Assembly (NCBI RefSeq): GCF_002753895.1
Contig: NZ_NJER01000002.1
Location: 741,990 to 805,989 of the forward strand
Direction of reading: 5' to 3'
Length of the DNA: 64,000 nucleotides
DNA from: Halobacteriovorax sp. JY17
GTDB lineage: Bacteria; Bdellovibrionota; Bacteriovoracia; Bacteriovoracales; Bacteriovoracaceae
How positions within the stretch are numbered: position 1 is the stretch's first letter; the number at the start of each line of letters is the position of its first letter. A program made the translations under genes and the position numbers. Below are positions 52,139-60,847 of this stretch, one piece after another. Below the pieces are notes generated by a model, which was not told the origin of the DNA, did no database searches, and saw nothing but the letters and a program-made list of their open reading frames with translations.

Positions 52139-52784
52139 GAAAATGAAATTGATTTTAGCAAGTGGTAGTCCTAGAAGAAAAGAATTACTTGGATGGCTCA
52201 ATATTCCTTTTGAAGTGAAGAGTTCCGACGTTGAGGAAATTACTGAAAAGTTAATTCCTGCAGAGATTGCAGAAGATCTTGCGGCGCTAAAGGGGCGAGA
52301 TGTTTTTAATATTCTTTCAAAAGAGGCTCAGTTTGGAAAAGAATTCTTTCCGTTTATTATTTCCTCAGACACTATTGTAACTCTTGGAAAGAAAGTTTAT
52401 GGAAAACCTAAAGACATCGAAGATGCAAAGAGGATGCTACTTGAATTAGAAGGAAAGGAGCACCGAGTTTTGACGGGAGTTTTCTTTACTCTTGTCGATA
52501 GTGAAGGGCAGGTTCACGAGAAAGTATTCTCTTGTGAGAGTGAAGTTACATTTGAGAGAATAGACAAGGATTTGTTGGATAATTATTTGGAGAGTGGAGA
52601 ATCTCTAGATAAAGCAGGTGCGTACGGAATCCAAGGGCGTAGTTTGAGTTTTATTTCAAATATCAAAGGGTCTTATTCCAATGTGGTTGGCTTTCCCATT
52701 TCTGATTTTCTGCGTGAGTTTAAAAAATTCTTAGGACATGAGAAATCAATAAATGGAGAGTGGAGAGAGCTCTTTGAGTCTTAA
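52125..52784 (+). CDS. maf: Maf-family nucleoside triphosphate pyrophosphatase
   Basis: A 219-residue protein. LILASGSPRRKELL at 9-22, ISSDTIVTLGKKVYGKP near 80, and DKAGAYGIQGRSLSFISNIKGSYSNVVGFP are the substrate and metal motifs of Maf enzymes, which hydrolyse non-canonical or dTTP/UTP nucleotides and affect division. GGAAAATTATAA precedes ATG 52125; an ATG at 52143 (MKLILASG) is an alternative. It overlaps the end of the FecR-type gene. Confidence 0.92.
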   Translation: MKLNKKMKLILASGSPRRKELLGWLNIPFEVKSSDVEEITEKLIPAEIAEDLAALKGRDVFNILSKEAQFGKEFFPFIISSDTIVTLGKKVYGKPKDIEDAKRMLLELEGKEHRVLTGVFFTLVDSEGQVHEKVFSCESEVTFERIDKDLLDNYLESGESLDKAGAYGIQGRSLSFISNIKGSYSNVVGFPISDFLREFKKFLGHEKSINGEWRELFES

Positions 52785-52891
52785 ATAAGATAGTAAAATC
52801 TAAGGTTAAGGACTTTTCTCCTTATTTCACTTTTACATACCGTAAGAATATCGATTACTATTTAAGAGAACTTAAAAAACTTAGCTGGTAA

Positions 52892-53368
52892 ATGAAGAAA
52901 GTAATAATCCCTATATTTATAATTCTCTATACTCAAATTTCTTTTGCGCAAGCGAAGAAATCTTCTTTTGAATATACAAATGAAATACATGGAAAAATTT
53001 CTAAGATTAAAGAAGTTGCCCCTGATAATTTTATTGGGGAACTAGAAGATTTAAAAGAAGATCTTGAAAACTTCTTTGATCATAAGAGAAAGGTTTGTAA
53101 CGGAGAGTTCTCTTCTTTGATTTTAGTGGCAAGTGCCTCTAAAGATGGCGGTGGAAATAAACTTAGCGATCAAGAGAGAAGTCTTTGTTATAGAGAGCTG
53201 AAGGCCTTGCAAACGACTTATGTTAATAATTTATTTCTCGCAAGAAAGAGATATCTTACTTGGGTATTTGAAAAGAATATTAAAGATTTAGATTCGGAGA
53301 GGACAAAGGCAATTAAGAGCTTACAAGAAAGCTTTGATAAGAAAGGACTAGGAAAAGAGAGTAGGTAA
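52892..53368 (+). CDS. Small exported helical protein of unknown function
   Basis: A 158-residue protein with signal peptide MKKVIIPIFIILYTQISFAQ. The mature part is helical and charged (FIGELEDLKEDLENFFDHKR, LFLARKRYLTWVFEKNIK) with two Cys (KVCNGEF, SLCYREL). The family is not recognised. It follows maf by 107 bases and may have its own promoter. Confidence 0.68.
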   Translation: MKKVIIPIFIILYTQISFAQAKKSSFEYTNEIHGKISKIKEVAPDNFIGELEDLKEDLENFFDHKRKVCNGEFSSLILVASASKDGGGNKLSDQERSLCYRELKALQTTYVNNLFLARKRYLTWVFEKNIKDLDSERTKAIKSLQESFDKKGLGKESR

Positions 53369-53379
53369 AAACCTCAACT

Positions 53380-53589
53380 CTACTTATCCTGAAATTCCTC
53401 AATTGAAATCGTCGTTTTTTTAATCCCAACTGCAGTTCTTGGTCTTAAACTCTTAACTCTATTAAATGATCTTGAAGGCTTTACACTTAGGCTTGGCGCC
53501 GCAGATCTTTTAATAATGCGTGTAAGGTTCTTAGAGTCAATCTTGATCTCTGAGTCTGTAGTGTGATTAATTTCATTAGAAGTGCTCAT
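53380..53589 (-). CDS. Small basic protein of unknown function
   Basis: A 69-residue, Lys/Arg/Ser-rich protein without signal peptide (LTRIIKRSAAPSLSVKPSRS, FNRVKSLRPRTAVGIKKTT). AAGGAG stands eight bases before the ATG, better than many confirmed genes here. The composition would suit nucleic-acid binding, but no family is recognised. Divergent from the TRAP leader. Confidence 0.55.
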   Translation of the reverse strand: MSTSNEINHTTDSEIKIDSKNLTRIIKRSAAPSLSVKPSRSFNRVKSLRPRTAVGIKKTTISIEEFQDK

Positions 53590-53707
53590 GCAACTTTCTC
53601 CTTAGTTAGTGTGTCTGAATTTTGTTCACCCTCAGATCACACTTATAAGAAGTCAAGCTACTTAATTGGTGAACCTAGGTCGGCACGTAGGCCTTTTCTC
53701 AAGTTTT

Positions 53708-53737
53708 TTAACAACGGCAATTCCTTTAGCCTATAAT
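53708..53737 (+). promoter_or_regulatory. Promoter upstream of the TatT-TRAP operon
   Basis: TTAACA (-35, 53708-53713), 18-base spacer and a perfect TATAAT (-10, 53732-53737). Transcription would begin near 53744, about 204 bases before the first start codon. Confidence 0.6.
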
Positions 53738-53779
53738 TGCTATATCTTGAACCATATCGGTCAAAAACTGTTTAAACTT

Positions 53780-53802
53780 AACTCGATTGCTCGAGTTTCT
53801 TT
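53780..53802 (+). terminator. Terminator-like hairpin in the TRAP leader
   Basis: AACTCGA, loop TTGC, TCGAGTT, then TCTTTT, about 36 bases after the predicted transcription start and far before the gene. It could be an attenuator or the end of a short RNA of about 60 bases. The rest of the 358-base gap holds a second hairpin (ACCGC CTAC GCGGT, 53859-53872) and otherwise no gene that I can support. Confidence 0.55.
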
Positions 53803-53947
53803 TAAGACATTTTAACACATTTTGCCAAAAAATACACCTATTGCAAGAGGAAGATCTGACCGCCTACGCGGTGAGTTGTAAATAGCTGAAATCTAGGGCA
53901 ATCTAGAGTGGTAAATCAAAAAATATTGTCAAAAAGGAAGACGTTTT

Positions 53948-54931
53948 ATGACTAAGGGCCATTTATTTCTCCAGGTGTTGTCACTTTTTACACTTTTACT
54001 CTTAAATAGCTGTGGAACAGTACAAAATATCGCTGTTGGGACAACAGGAAGCTTGATGTATGAGGCAACGAAAGGGCTAGAGACTCAGGGGAATTGGGAG
54101 AATTTTAAAGATGGAACTTTAGCAAACCTCACTCTCATTGATGGTCTCCTTCATTTAAAGCCAAGTGACAGCGAACTTTTGGTTACAGCAATTAAAGGTT
54201 ACACAGGTTATGCCTTCGCTGTGAATGAAACTTTATTTTTAAAAGATTATTATCAAGACAAGATCAAGAGTGAAAATAAGAATCAGGCCATTTATAATTA
54301 TGCGAAGGCCTTCGGTTATGGATTAAGGTTCCTAGAAAGTGAAGGTATTTCTTGGGATACTCTGGTTAGATCACAAAATCAAGATGGTGGAGTAGTTGAA
54401 GTTTTAGATAACCACCTTTCGAAGAATATGCTTAATTATGAAGGAGTTCTCTTCGCTGCTCAGGCCCTGGGGGGAATGATTAATTTAGAGAAGACGGATA
54501 TGACTCTCGTTGCAAATCTTCCCATAGTAAAAGGCATGTTTGATTGGGTTTGTGCAAATGAGCCAACAATTAATTTTGGAACATGTAAAATATTCTACGG
54601 AACTTATGAAGCAGCTCGTCCAAAAATGCTTGGTGGTAATCCAGAAAAGGGAAAGGAAATTTTTCTTGAATTAATTGCTGAACAGCCTAATAACTGGTTA
54701 GCAAGAGTAGCATTTATACAATATTATATTATTCCAATGTTGGAAGAAGATGATTATAAGTCGCAAAAGTACTTTATGGAGACAGCTCTTCGCAAGCACT
54801 ATAAAGAGTTATTGGGAAAGCCAAATCGTCCAATAGAAAAGGACTTTAGTGAGCCAAGACTTAGACTTTATCAATCCTTGGCCATAAAGAGATATGAAAT
54901 TATTAAGAAATTTGAAGAAGATTTATTTTAA
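53948..54931 (+). CDS. TRAP transporter-associated lipoprotein, TatT-like
   Basis: A 327-residue lipoprotein (lipobox LLLLNSCGT, Cys22). The mature part is helical (NIAVGTTGSLMYEATKGLE, AIKGYTGYAFAVNE, NYAKAFGYGLRFLE), matching the TatT family first described in Treponema, where a TPR-like lipoprotein partners with the TRAP binding protein. AAGGAAG lies seven bases before the ATG. It is the first gene of the operon with dctP, dctQ and dctM, which supports the assignment. Confidence 0.85.
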   Translation: MTKGHLFLQVLSLFTLLLLNSCGTVQNIAVGTTGSLMYEATKGLETQGNWENFKDGTLANLTLIDGLLHLKPSDSELLVTAIKGYTGYAFAVNETLFLKDYYQDKIKSENKNQAIYNYAKAFGYGLRFLESEGISWDTLVRSQNQDGGVVEVLDNHLSKNMLNYEGVLFAAQALGGMINLEKTDMTLVANLPIVKGMFDWVCANEPTINFGTCKIFYGTYEAARPKMLGGNPEKGKEIFLELIAEQPNNWLARVAFIQYYIIPMLEEDDYKSQKYFMETALRKHYKELLGKPNRPIEKDFSEPRLRLYQSLAIKRYEIIKKFEEDLF

Positions 54932-54946
54932 ACATAGGTGATAGAA

Positions 54947-55921
54947 ATGAAAAAAATTATTACGACAATTGCATTCAGTTTTCTCTTGTGTGTCAATACA
55001 CTTGCTGTGACTTTAAAAGTAGGAGTTCTCGCTCCTGAAGGAACTAATTGGTCCAATAGCTTAAAGAAGATGGCGAAGGAAATTAGAGAGAAAACAAATA
55101 AGAAAGTAAAAATTAAATTCTATTTTGGAGGGTCTCAGGGAGACGAGCCAGATGTTCTTAGAAAGATAAGAGTAGGGCAGCTTCACGGAGGGATTTTTAC
55201 TGGAAAAACTCTTGGAGATATTAATGGAGACGTTAGAGTTATTGAACTTCCATTTACTTTCTATCACGATAGAAAGAAGGCGCTTGGGATTGTTGAAAAG
55301 ATGGAGCCATTCTTTAATAAGAAGTTTGAAAAGAATGAGTTTAAAAATCTTGGATTCTTTGAAATTGGAAATGTTTACTTCGTTTCTCAGACAAAAACAG
55401 ATTCATTAAAAAATATGATGGGTGTGAAAATTTGGTCATGGGAAGGAGATAAACTCGTTTCGACAATGATCGAAACAATGAAGTTTGTATCGGTTCCACT
55501 TCCTCTTCCAGATGTTCTCTCTTCACTTTCAACAGGTATTATTCAAGCAGCTTATGCTCCACCACTAGGGATAATCTCTCTTCAATGGAATACAAAAATT
55601 AAATATGTTATCGATCTTCCAATATCATTCTCGGTTGGAGCTTTCTTATTGTCTGACAAAGCTTGGGCAAAAGTTGGTCCTGAATATAGAAAGACAGTTG
55701 AAGATATTGCTCGCAAATATGTTCAAGAGGTTAATGCTGGAAATGAAAAAGATAATAACGATGCTCTGTCTGCAATGAAGGCTCAAGGGATTGAATTTTT
55801 AAAATTCTCTAAAGAAGATGTGGAAAGAGGAAAAATCCTTAGGAAAGAAGTTATCAGTAAGTTGAAAGGTAATCTCTTTTCAGCAGAGGCTCTTAATCAA
55901 TTGGAGAATAATTTAAAATGA
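54947..55921 (+). CDS. dctP: TRAP transporter substrate-binding protein (DctP family)
   Basis: About 324 residues from ATG 54947 (AGGTGA upstream) with signal peptide MKKIITTIAFSFLLCVNTLA. TLKVGVLAPEGTNWSNSLKK and FYFGGSQGDEPDVLRKIRVG are the typical opening, and LKNMMGVKIWSWEGDKLV stands near the ligand-Arg region of DctP/TRAP proteins. The ligand cannot be predicted; TatT-linked binding proteins may handle hydrophobic ligands rather than C4-dicarboxylates, which would be inference here. Stop overlaps dctQ by ATGA. Confidence 0.9.
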   Translation: MKKIITTIAFSFLLCVNTLAVTLKVGVLAPEGTNWSNSLKKMAKEIREKTNKKVKIKFYFGGSQGDEPDVLRKIRVGQLHGGIFTGKTLGDINGDVRVIELPFTFYHDRKKALGIVEKMEPFFNKKFEKNEFKNLGFFEIGNVYFVSQTKTDSLKNMMGVKIWSWEGDKLVSTMIETMKFVSVPLPLPDVLSSLSTGIIQAAYAPPLGIISLQWNTKIKYVIDLPISFSVGAFLLSDKAWAKVGPEYRKTVEDIARKYVQEVNAGNEKDNNDALSAMKAQGIEFLKFSKEDVERGKILRKEVISKLKGNLFSAEALNQLENNLK

Positions 55922-56412
55922 AATTATTTAAGTTTCTCGATCAAATTATTGAAAAAGTTTCAACTTGGACACTACTTGTAAGTGTCCTTTTGATGTTGAG
56001 TTTAAGTGTTCTAGCAATTGTTCTTCGATGGTTTAACCTTACTCTGCACTGGATTGAACCTTTTGTTAGACATTTAGTTTTCCTAAGTACTTTCCTAGGG
56101 GGAGTCCTCGCTACTGGTCGTGGAACTCATATAGGGATAGATATTTTAGGTAAGTACTTGGAGTCTATTCACAATGATCTTCTTTATAATTGGATAAAGA
56201 GAGTGGGCTCTCTTGCATCCTTTCTTACTTTATCTTGGTTGATCTACGCTTCTTATAACTTTCTTATTGTTGAGCTTAAGTATGGAAAGCCTGTTTTTTG
56301 GGGAATTGAAAGTGGATACCTTGTTGCTATCATTCCAATCGGTTTTGGTCTAATTGCTTATAGATTTTTCTATATTTTTATAAATTCATTTAATGGGAAA
56401 AGAGCATGTTAG
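55918..56412 (+). CDS. dctQ: TRAP transporter small permease subunit (DctQ family)
   Basis: A 164-residue protein with four membrane helices (TLLVSVLLMLSLSVLAIVLR; HLVFLSTFLGGVLATGRG; SLASFLTLSWLIYASYNFL; GYLVAIIPIGFGLIAYRFF). GGVLATGRGTHIGID matches the conserved region of DctQ. It helps assemble or stabilise the large permease DctM. It overlaps dctP and dctM at both ends. Confidence 0.9.
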   Translation: MKLFKFLDQIIEKVSTWTLLVSVLLMLSLSVLAIVLRWFNLTLHWIEPFVRHLVFLSTFLGGVLATGRGTHIGIDILGKYLESIHNDLLYNWIKRVGSLASFLTLSWLIYASYNFLIVELKYGKPVFWGIESGYLVAIIPIGFGLIAYRFFYIFINSFNGKRAC

Positions 56413-57677
56413 AAATTTTTGCTTTTTTAGGAATTATCTTACTGGCAATTTTAGGGGTTCCGCTGTTTGTGATTATGTCCCTAGCTGCCTTAACAGCATT
56501 TAGTTTCACTGATGTTCAAACCTCTGCAGTTGCTGTTGAGATCTATAGGTTATCTTCGGCTCCAACACTTTTAACTATTCCGCTTTTTACTTTTGCTGGT
56601 TACATTATGGCCGAGTCAAAGTCTCCGCAAAGGCTTCTGCGTTTTGCTGAGGCTGCTCTAGGATGGTTACCTGGCGGAGTCGCAATCGTCAGTTTAGTTA
56701 TCTGTGCTTTCTTCACCGCTTTCACTGGAGCGAGTGGGGTGACAATTATTGCTCTTGGAGGTCTTCTCTTTCCAATTTTAAAGAATGAAGGTTATACAGA
56801 GAAGTTTAGTCTTGGTTTAATTACAACTTCAGGATCTCTTGGTCTTCTTTTTCCACCATCACTTCCAATTATTCTCTATGGACTAGTTGCAAAGGTTGAT
56901 ATTGATCAACTCTTTCTCGCAGGAATAATTCCTGGAATATTACTGATAGTGATTCTTTCAGCATGGTCTATTAAGAATGGAAAAATGTCGGCAAATCATA
57001 AGAAGTTTGAACTTAATGAGCTTATAGCCGCTTTCAAAGGTTGCTTCTTTGAGGCAATTCTTCCTGTGGGTGTACTTGTTGGGATCTATGGAGGTTTCAC
57101 TACAGCAACAGAGGCCGCAGCAATCACAGCTTTCTATATTTTAATCATTGAATGCTTTGTTTACAAAGATCTTCATATTATAAGAGATATTCCAAAAGTA
57201 ACTGCTGATAGTATGAGTCTTGTTGGTGGAATTCTACTTATTCTTTGTTGTGCTCTCGGGCTTACAAATTATCTAGTTGATGAAGAAATTCCAATGCATA
57301 TTTTAGATTTCATGAGAGAGTTTTTAACTAATAAGTATTCATTCTTATTATTCTTAAATATCTTCTTATTAATTGTTGGCTCTTTAATGGATATTTTTAG
57401 CGCAATTATTGTCGTTGTTCCGCTGATCGTTCCAATTGCTCAAGAGTTTGGAGTTCATCCTGTACACTTGGCCATTATCTTCTTAACAAATTTAGAAATT
57501 GGATATATTACACCTCCTGTGGGGATAAATTTATTTATTTCATCATTTAGGTTCAAGAAGCCTGTGACGGAACTTTATAAAGCGTCTTTCCCATTTCTAC
57601 TTCTGTTACTAGTAGCACTCGCAATTATTACTTATGTTCCAGACTTAAGTTTAATGCTAATTGGTGAAGGGAATTAG
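56406..57677 (+). CDS. dctM: TRAP transporter large permease subunit (DctM family)
   Basis: A 423-residue polytopic protein with about 12 helices. AIVSLVICAFFTAFTGASGVT, FSLGLITTSGSLGLLFPPSLP and NLEIGYITPPVGINLF are the signature segments of DctM, which drives sodium- or proton-coupled uptake of the ligand delivered by the binding protein. ATG overlaps the dctQ stop region. Confidence 0.94.
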   Translation: MLEIFAFLGIILLAILGVPLFVIMSLAALTAFSFTDVQTSAVAVEIYRLSSAPTLLTIPLFTFAGYIMAESKSPQRLLRFAEAALGWLPGGVAIVSLVICAFFTAFTGASGVTIIALGGLLFPILKNEGYTEKFSLGLITTSGSLGLLFPPSLPIILYGLVAKVDIDQLFLAGIIPGILLIVILSAWSIKNGKMSANHKKFELNELIAAFKGCFFEAILPVGVLVGIYGGFTTATEAAAITAFYILIIECFVYKDLHIIRDIPKVTADSMSLVGGILLILCCALGLTNYLVDEEIPMHILDFMREFLTNKYSFLLFLNIFLLIVGSLMDIFSAIIVVVPLIVPIAQEFGVHPVHLAIIFLTNLEIGYITPPVGINLFISSFRFKKPVTELYKASFPFLLLLLVALAIITYVPDLSLMLIGEGN

Positions 57678-57685
57678 AATTCAAT

Positions 57686-59278
57686 ATGATGATTAGAAAT
57701 ACAGTTTTTATTATCTTTTGTGCCCTTGGTATTAACACTTGGGCCTTAGATTATTCTTCAAATAAATACTATGACAGCTCATTTGTAGGTGAGCAGCCAA
57801 CACCTTTGTACTTTGGTCCAATTTCACCAAAGTATTCTTTTAGTTCTATAGATGGAGAGATCTCATTCTCGGATGACGAGTATTACAACGAATACTTACC
57901 ATCTCTAATTGAGAAAGAAATTTTTAATCTAAATGAATTATGGAGTAAAGAATTTCCTGCGAAGTCGAATTGTCCTGATTTCTACTTGAATGAAAATATA
58001 GAATATATTCGCTATCTTTATCGATTGATCACAATTAGTTATCTCTTTGAAAGCATGAAGGAAAATCACTCTCTGATGTATGAGATCGATGGGAACGAAA
58101 AACTTTGTTCGCTAGATTGGAAGAAGACTTTGGGAATGTGCAGTCCTAAGAGTGTTGAAATGATAAAATTTGTAAAAAGAGCGAAGACTAGATATCTAAA
58201 AGATTGGAATCCAGGTGCGCTTTCAAAGCTTAATAGTTCAGAGAGAGAGGGTTGGCTTGAAAACTTTAAATCTTTAACTCCTAGAGGGGTCGCTAAAACT
58301 AGAGTCTACGAGTGGTTAAAAGAAAAAGGAATTAAAAATAAGAACTTTACTATAGATAAGTCTCATCAGGCCCTAGCATCAATATGCCACAATGATAAAG
58401 AACTTCTCGTTCAACTATGTTCTGAAAGAGATGATCTCTATGGTCTAAGCTCAGTACCTAAGGCCATTGAATTATTATATGAATCTAATGCGGCTAATGT
58501 CATTAATACTGGTGGGCATGGTTTAAGTTGTTTGAAGAGATATTCAGCTCTCTTTTCAACTAAAGAGAGATCTTATCCAGACTTAGAAATTATTTTCTCT
58601 CTTGTTTCAAAGCAACTTGAAGCGAGTAAGTCTCGTTATGCTCAGGGAGATTTATTTCTACCAGGAGCTTTAAAAGAATTTGATGATAAAGGTCTAGGAG
58701 ATTTTCTATTCGTCGAGAAGAAAGTTGAACCTAAGCCGGAGCCAAAGCCTACTCCTATAATTGTGATAAAACCAAAACCTAAACCACTTCCAAAACCTGT
58801 TGTAGCAACGGTTAAACCAGTCGTTAAAGCAGAGCCTGTGAAGTTACCTGAAAAAATTATTATCAAAGTCTCAGCTTTTGAGCAGGCAGTGAGAAATCTA
58901 CTTGAGCTTAAACTTACGGTATCAACAGTAAATATGGGGAAAATGAAAAGCGACTTTGTGTTCTCTGATACAATGGTTGAGGCGCTAAAGACTCCTTTGA
59001 AAGATTACCAAACGAGAGAAGCTCTCTCTGATATGAAAAAGTATGATGGGTTGGGGCAGCGTACTGAACCAATGAGATTAATCTTCTTAAAATATCTAAT
59101 TGAAAATCATCTACACCAAGGTCTTTATAATATTGTTTCAATTGTTGGGGAGAGATTTTGGCTTTTAAATGATATTGATGGAAAAACAGAACCCGTCTAT
59201 GCTGAAATTTTAAATAACGAAAGTACAAATTATAAGTGGCAAATTAATATTTTGGATTTTCATAAAGTGAAGAAATAA
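57686..59278 (+). CDS. Large exported protein with Pro/Lys linker
   Basis: A 530-residue protein, not recognised. Signal peptide MMIRNTVFIIFCALGINTWA. Domain 1 (about 20-345) is mixed with Cys (KSNCPDF, KLCSLDW, GMCSPKS, SICHNDK, QLCSERD, LSCLKRY). A Pro/Lys linker (about 348-395, VEPKPEPKPTPIIVIKPKPK) follows, then a C-terminal domain of about 135 residues. It starts eight bases after dctM and is probably in the TRAP operon. The linker resembles those in proteins spanning periplasm or binding peptidoglycan. Confidence 0.7.
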   Translation: MMIRNTVFIIFCALGINTWALDYSSNKYYDSSFVGEQPTPLYFGPISPKYSFSSIDGEISFSDDEYYNEYLPSLIEKEIFNLNELWSKEFPAKSNCPDFYLNENIEYIRYLYRLITISYLFESMKENHSLMYEIDGNEKLCSLDWKKTLGMCSPKSVEMIKFVKRAKTRYLKDWNPGALSKLNSSEREGWLENFKSLTPRGVAKTRVYEWLKEKGIKNKNFTIDKSHQALASICHNDKELLVQLCSERDDLYGLSSVPKAIELLYESNAANVINTGGHGLSCLKRYSALFSTKERSYPDLEIIFSLVSKQLEASKSRYAQGDLFLPGALKEFDDKGLGDFLFVEKKVEPKPEPKPTPIIVIKPKPKPLPKPVVATVKPVVKAEPVKLPEKIIIKVSAFEQAVRNLLELKLTVSTVNMGKMKSDFVFSDTMVEALKTPLKDYQTREALSDMKKYDGLGQRTEPMRLIFLKYLIENHLHQGLYNIVSIVGERFWLLNDIDGKTEPVYAEILNNESTNYKWQINILDFHKVKK

Positions 59279-59282
59279 AAAA

Positions 59283-59300
59283 GGGGAGCGAATGCTCCCC
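59283..59300. terminator. Terminator between converging genes
   Basis: GGGGAGC, loop GAAT, GCTCCCC. On the minus strand it is followed by TTTTTTATTTC, so it terminates the lipoprotein gene best; it may also stop the plus-strand operon. Confidence 0.8.
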
Positions 59301-59323
59301 TTGGAATAATTAATTTTTATTTT

Positions 59324-59977
59324 TTAGTATTTCTTTGCTTGTTTTTTAAGTCTCTTCTTAACAGATCCTTTCATATCAAGCATTAGTAAGAAACCACCGT
59401 TCTCTCCGTCTTGGTCTTCACCGATTAGAGAGAGGTTACCAACTCTATCGCCACCAGCATAGAATCTAGCAGTAATAATTGAGTTTTGAAGGTTAAGACC
59501 TTTTACTGGAATGAAGATACCAAAGATATCTGGTCCAAGGTAAACACCCATGTTGTGGAACTTCTCAATACTAAATGCCACTGCAGGTAAACGTCCGCTC
59601 GCAACACCTGGAAGAGCTCTTCCCCCTGGAAGTGATTGTGGATCAAGCTTAGAAAGGTTTCCGTTGAATACATCATCAAGTGAAATTGATACGGCCATCA
59701 ATGTTCCATTTGATTGAAGATCTGGTGAAATTTCAATGTAAGAGTTTGGATACTTTGGAATTGCATATCTTAACCCGCCTTGGAGTTGAAGATTATCAAA
59801 TACCATTGTAACTAAGACATCGTCTTGTTGTAGTGAAACTACTGGTCCAGTAACACCAGGAATTTCTAGATTGGCACCATCTTTTCCACTTCCACATGAA
59901 GTTGTAAAAACAGCAACAGATAATAGTAGTGACATGAATACGAGTTTAGATCTCTTTGCCAGTTCCATTGATTTCAT
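59324..59977 (-). CDS. Lipoprotein of unknown function
   Basis: A 217-residue lipoprotein with lipobox FTTSCGSGK (Cys near 28). The mature part is beta-rich (VTMVFDNLQLQGGLRYAIP, YIEISPDLQSNGTLMAVSIS, SIITARFYAGGDRVGNLSLI) and ends in a strongly basic tail (GSVKKRLKKQAKKY). No family is recognised. A purine-rich GAGAGAG precedes the ATG. Confidence 0.72.
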   Translation of the reverse strand: MKSMELAKRSKLVFMSLLLSVAVFTTSCGSGKDGANLEIPGVTGPVVSLQQDDVLVTMVFDNLQLQGGLRYAIPKYPNSYIEISPDLQSNGTLMAVSISLDDVFNGNLSKLDPQSLPGGRALPGVASGRLPAVAFSIEKFHNMGVYLGPDIFGIFIPVKGLNLQNSIITARFYAGGDRVGNLSLIGEDQDGENGGFLLMLDMKGSVKKRLKKQAKKY

Positions 59978-60081
59978 AAATTCTCTCTCATTTTTTTTAG
60001 AAACGTCGTTTCTATTGATCTCTAAATAAAGTCTGACAAACTACGGACAAATGGAACTGACGTACAACTTAAAGTCTTTAT

Positions 60082-60216
60082 TTAGAATTTTCTCTCATCC
60101 CTTTTATGAAGACCAAGATTATCAGGTTGATCACTTTGGTCAATTACTTTTTCGGCGAGAATTCTATAAGCTTGAGTGAAATCGTCGGGAACTTGCCAAA
60201 TCTCTTTTAAATCCAT
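60082..60216 (-). CDS. Possible 44-residue protein
   Basis: A short open frame from ATG 60216 to TAA 60082 reading MDLKEIWQVPDDFTQAYRIL, AEKVIDQSDQPDNLGLHKRD and ERKF. Composition is protein-like and acidic/basic mixed, unlike random AT-rich DNA, but the ribosome site is weak (CTTAAAGC). It is the only coding candidate in the 327-base gap between 59977 and 60305; otherwise I see nothing there. Confidence 0.4.
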   Translation of the reverse strand: MDLKEIWQVPDDFTQAYRILAEKVIDQSDQPDNLGLHKRDERKF

Positions 60217-60358
60217 GCTTTAAGATAGTCTTAAGTAAAAAAACACCTTTTTAGATCTGCCATAAATTTTAGACAGGGTCTACTGTAGTAGTGCCAACAA
60301 TTGAATGAGAAAGAGTTTCCACGGCGAAACTTGTTTTCTATTTCGCTATAATAAGTCT

Positions 60359-60847
60359 ATGAGAGTCTTTACAACATTTAATGAGACATTACCTGCAGCA
60401 ACTGAGAAACCTTCAAAACAAAGAGGGAAGAAGAGCGGTCCTACAAAAGTAGATAAGTCCTATAGACCTCCTAGAGAAAATCTATCTCCTGAGGAAATTA
60501 AGGCCAGAGTAGCTAAGAAGACCGGACATAGTGCAGAGAAGAAAGTAGAGAATTTAGCAGGTAAGCAAGTAAGTACATTTATGGCCGACACTCCTGCAGT
60601 GAAGACTGATATTAGAACTAAAGCCGCAACTACAAGCGCAGTGAAAGGTTTAGGCAATCCTGAAGAAGTTGAAAAGAAAGCAAATACCCCAGAAGCAAAG
60701 AAGGTCTTACTTCATTCAGATGTCGATAAGAATGATCCAAAAGATACAAATGTTCAGGAAAAACTTAAGGGACTATTAGGTTCTGGTGGTTTTGGCTGGA
60801 ATGAAAAAGAAAGAGCAGCTCTCTCTGAAATCTTAGGAAAGAGTTAG
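60359..60847 (+). CDS. Disordered Lys/Ala-rich protein of unknown function
   Basis: About 162 residues from ATG 60359 (MRVFTTFNETLPAA); an earlier ATG at 60305 would add a Phe/Arg-rich stretch without support. The sequence is basic, Lys/Ala/Pro/Thr-rich and likely disordered (QRGKKSGPTKVDKSYRPPRE), with KAATTSAVKGLGNPEEVEKK, ending in a short folded-looking element (LKGLLGSGGFGWNEKERAALSEIL). No signal peptide. It overlaps the end of nrnA by four bases. Function unknown. Confidence 0.55.
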   Translation: MRVFTTFNETLPAATEKPSKQRGKKSGPTKVDKSYRPPRENLSPEEIKARVAKKTGHSAEKKVENLAGKQVSTFMADTPAVKTDIRTKAATTSAVKGLGNPEEVEKKANTPEAKKVLLHSDVDKNDPKDTNVQEKLKGLLGSGGFGWNEKERAALSEILGKS

